Shown here in pieces: positions 63,625-64,000 of a stretch of 64,000 bases of DNA. Every line of letters starts with the position of its first letter. The first letter of the stretch is position 1. The stretch comes from Deminuibacter sp966424055 (GTDB taxonomy: Bacteria; Bacteroidota; Bacteroidia; Chitinophagales; Chitinophagaceae): NCBI GenBank assembly GCA_966424055.1, contig CBJLMB010000012.1, positions 91,286 to 155,285 of the forward strand. The letters run 5' to 3'. Both the position numbers and the translations under genes were made by a program. The notes under the pieces are model-generated. The model had not been told where the DNA came from, searched no databases, and saw only the letters and a list, made by a program, of their open reading frames with translations.

Positions 63625-64000
63625 ATGAGGCAGCTTAAAATTGCCACACAGATCACCAACCGTGATTCACAAGCCGTAGAAAAGTATCTGCAGGAAATTT
63701 CCAAAATTCCGATGATCACTCCTGAAGAGGAAACTACACTGGCTCAGCGGATCAAGATGGGTGACCAGAGAGCTTTAGACAAATTGGTGCAGGCCAACCT
63801 TCGGTTTGTGGTATCTGTTGCTAAGCAGTACCAGCACCAGGGCCTTTCTCTTAGCGACCTGATCAACGAGGGTAACCTCGGTTTGATAAAAGCAGCCCAG
63901 CGTTTTGATGAAACCAAGGGTTTTAAATTCATTTCTTACGCCGTATGGTGGATCCGCCAGTCCATTTTACAGGCGTTGGCAGAGCAGGGTAGATTAGTCC
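63625..64000 (+). CDS. rpoD: Primary RNA polymerase sigma factor (5' part)
   Basis: The gene runs off the window; 125 residues are visible from the ATG at 63625. MRQLKIATQITNRDSQAVEK and YLQEISKIPMITPEEETTLA form the N-terminus typical of the short Bacteroidota primary sigma factor, which lacks region 1.1. Region 2 follows: LVQANLRFVVSVAKQYQHQG, LSLSDLINEGNLGLIKAAQR, FKFISYAVWWIRQSILQAL. It directs RNA polymerase to TAnnTTTG promoters such as those noted in this window. Confidence 0.95.
   Translation, partial: MRQLKIATQITNRDSQAVEKYLQEISKIPMITPEEETTLAQRIKMGDQRALDKLVQANLRFVVSVAKQYQHQGLSLSDLINEGNLGLIKAAQRFDETKGFKFISYAVWWIRQSILQALAEQGRLV

Noticed and set aside
1..64000. CRISPR arrays, rRNA genes and complete insertion sequences
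   Set aside because: No regularly spaced repeats, no rRNA segments and no transposase gene with terminal repeats were seen.

Overview
The window is chromosomal DNA of a Bacteroidota bacterium, most likely of the Chitinophagaceae. The evidence is a SusC/SusD pair, a type IX secretion sorting domain, a Bacteroidota-type primary sigma factor, a DUF3276 protein, promoters of the TAnnTTTG type and many SpI/SpII signal peptides. The genus is inference; no rRNA is present.

Layout. (1) 1-3200 is housekeeping: the C-terminal part of a GH29 alpha-L-fucosidase, four small proteins (DUF1328, DUF6496 and others) and a tRNA-Ser(UGA). (2) 3200-18750 is a visibly AT-rich accessory stretch full of broken genes: a small mobile-element protein, an S41 peptidase, a truncated and frameshifted tyrosine recombinase, a decayed LanC/S41 (RiPP-like) locus, a frameshifted T9SS-sorted alpha/beta-hydrolase, an HxlR pseudogene and an ImuA fragment joined to a carbohydrate-binding fragment. 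Inside it lies an intact detoxification block (7136-12692) of two short-chain dehydrogenases, a tautomerase, YceI, a nitronate monooxygenase, a Crp/Fnr regulator and MmcQ. (3) 19368-24246 is a sugar-polymer block (GH130 and two GT4 glycosyltransferases plus a toroid-type protein), bracketed by two copies of a ~200-bp dispersed repeat. (4) 25263-31873 holds a JmjC-like protein, a frameshifted TSUP permease, a TlpA-like thioredoxin, a DinB protein, Crp and DUF2326 remnants, an excisionase-like HTH protein and two copies of the tRNA-Ser 3' end. (5) 31874-48400 carries regulators with their targets (MarR/SRPBCC, HxlR/NmrA, MarR-GNAT, ECF sigma/DGPF), an FtsX permease and a membrane-anchored putative regulator. 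(6) 48523-64000 has the SusCD locus, dienelactone hydrolase, ArsR, a radical SAM protein, YdcF, an ABC exporter, DUF3276, pgi, threonine aldolase and the start of rpoD.

The strongest new observation is a putative local regulon. Three nearly identical TGTGA-N6-TCAC(A/G) boxes lie upstream of yceI, the nitronate monooxygenase gene and mmcQ. Each sits at exactly the same distance (30.5 nt from box centre to the first base) from a -7-like element. The Crp/Fnr protein encoded between them has the R-E-x3-R recognition helix expected for TGTGA.

The second is a possible genomic island. The 3' end of tRNA-Ser at 3079-3163 is repeated, imperfectly, at 31479-31504 and again at 31679-31698, each time followed by a hairpin. 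The element's integrase and much of its cargo are decayed, so it is probably immobile.
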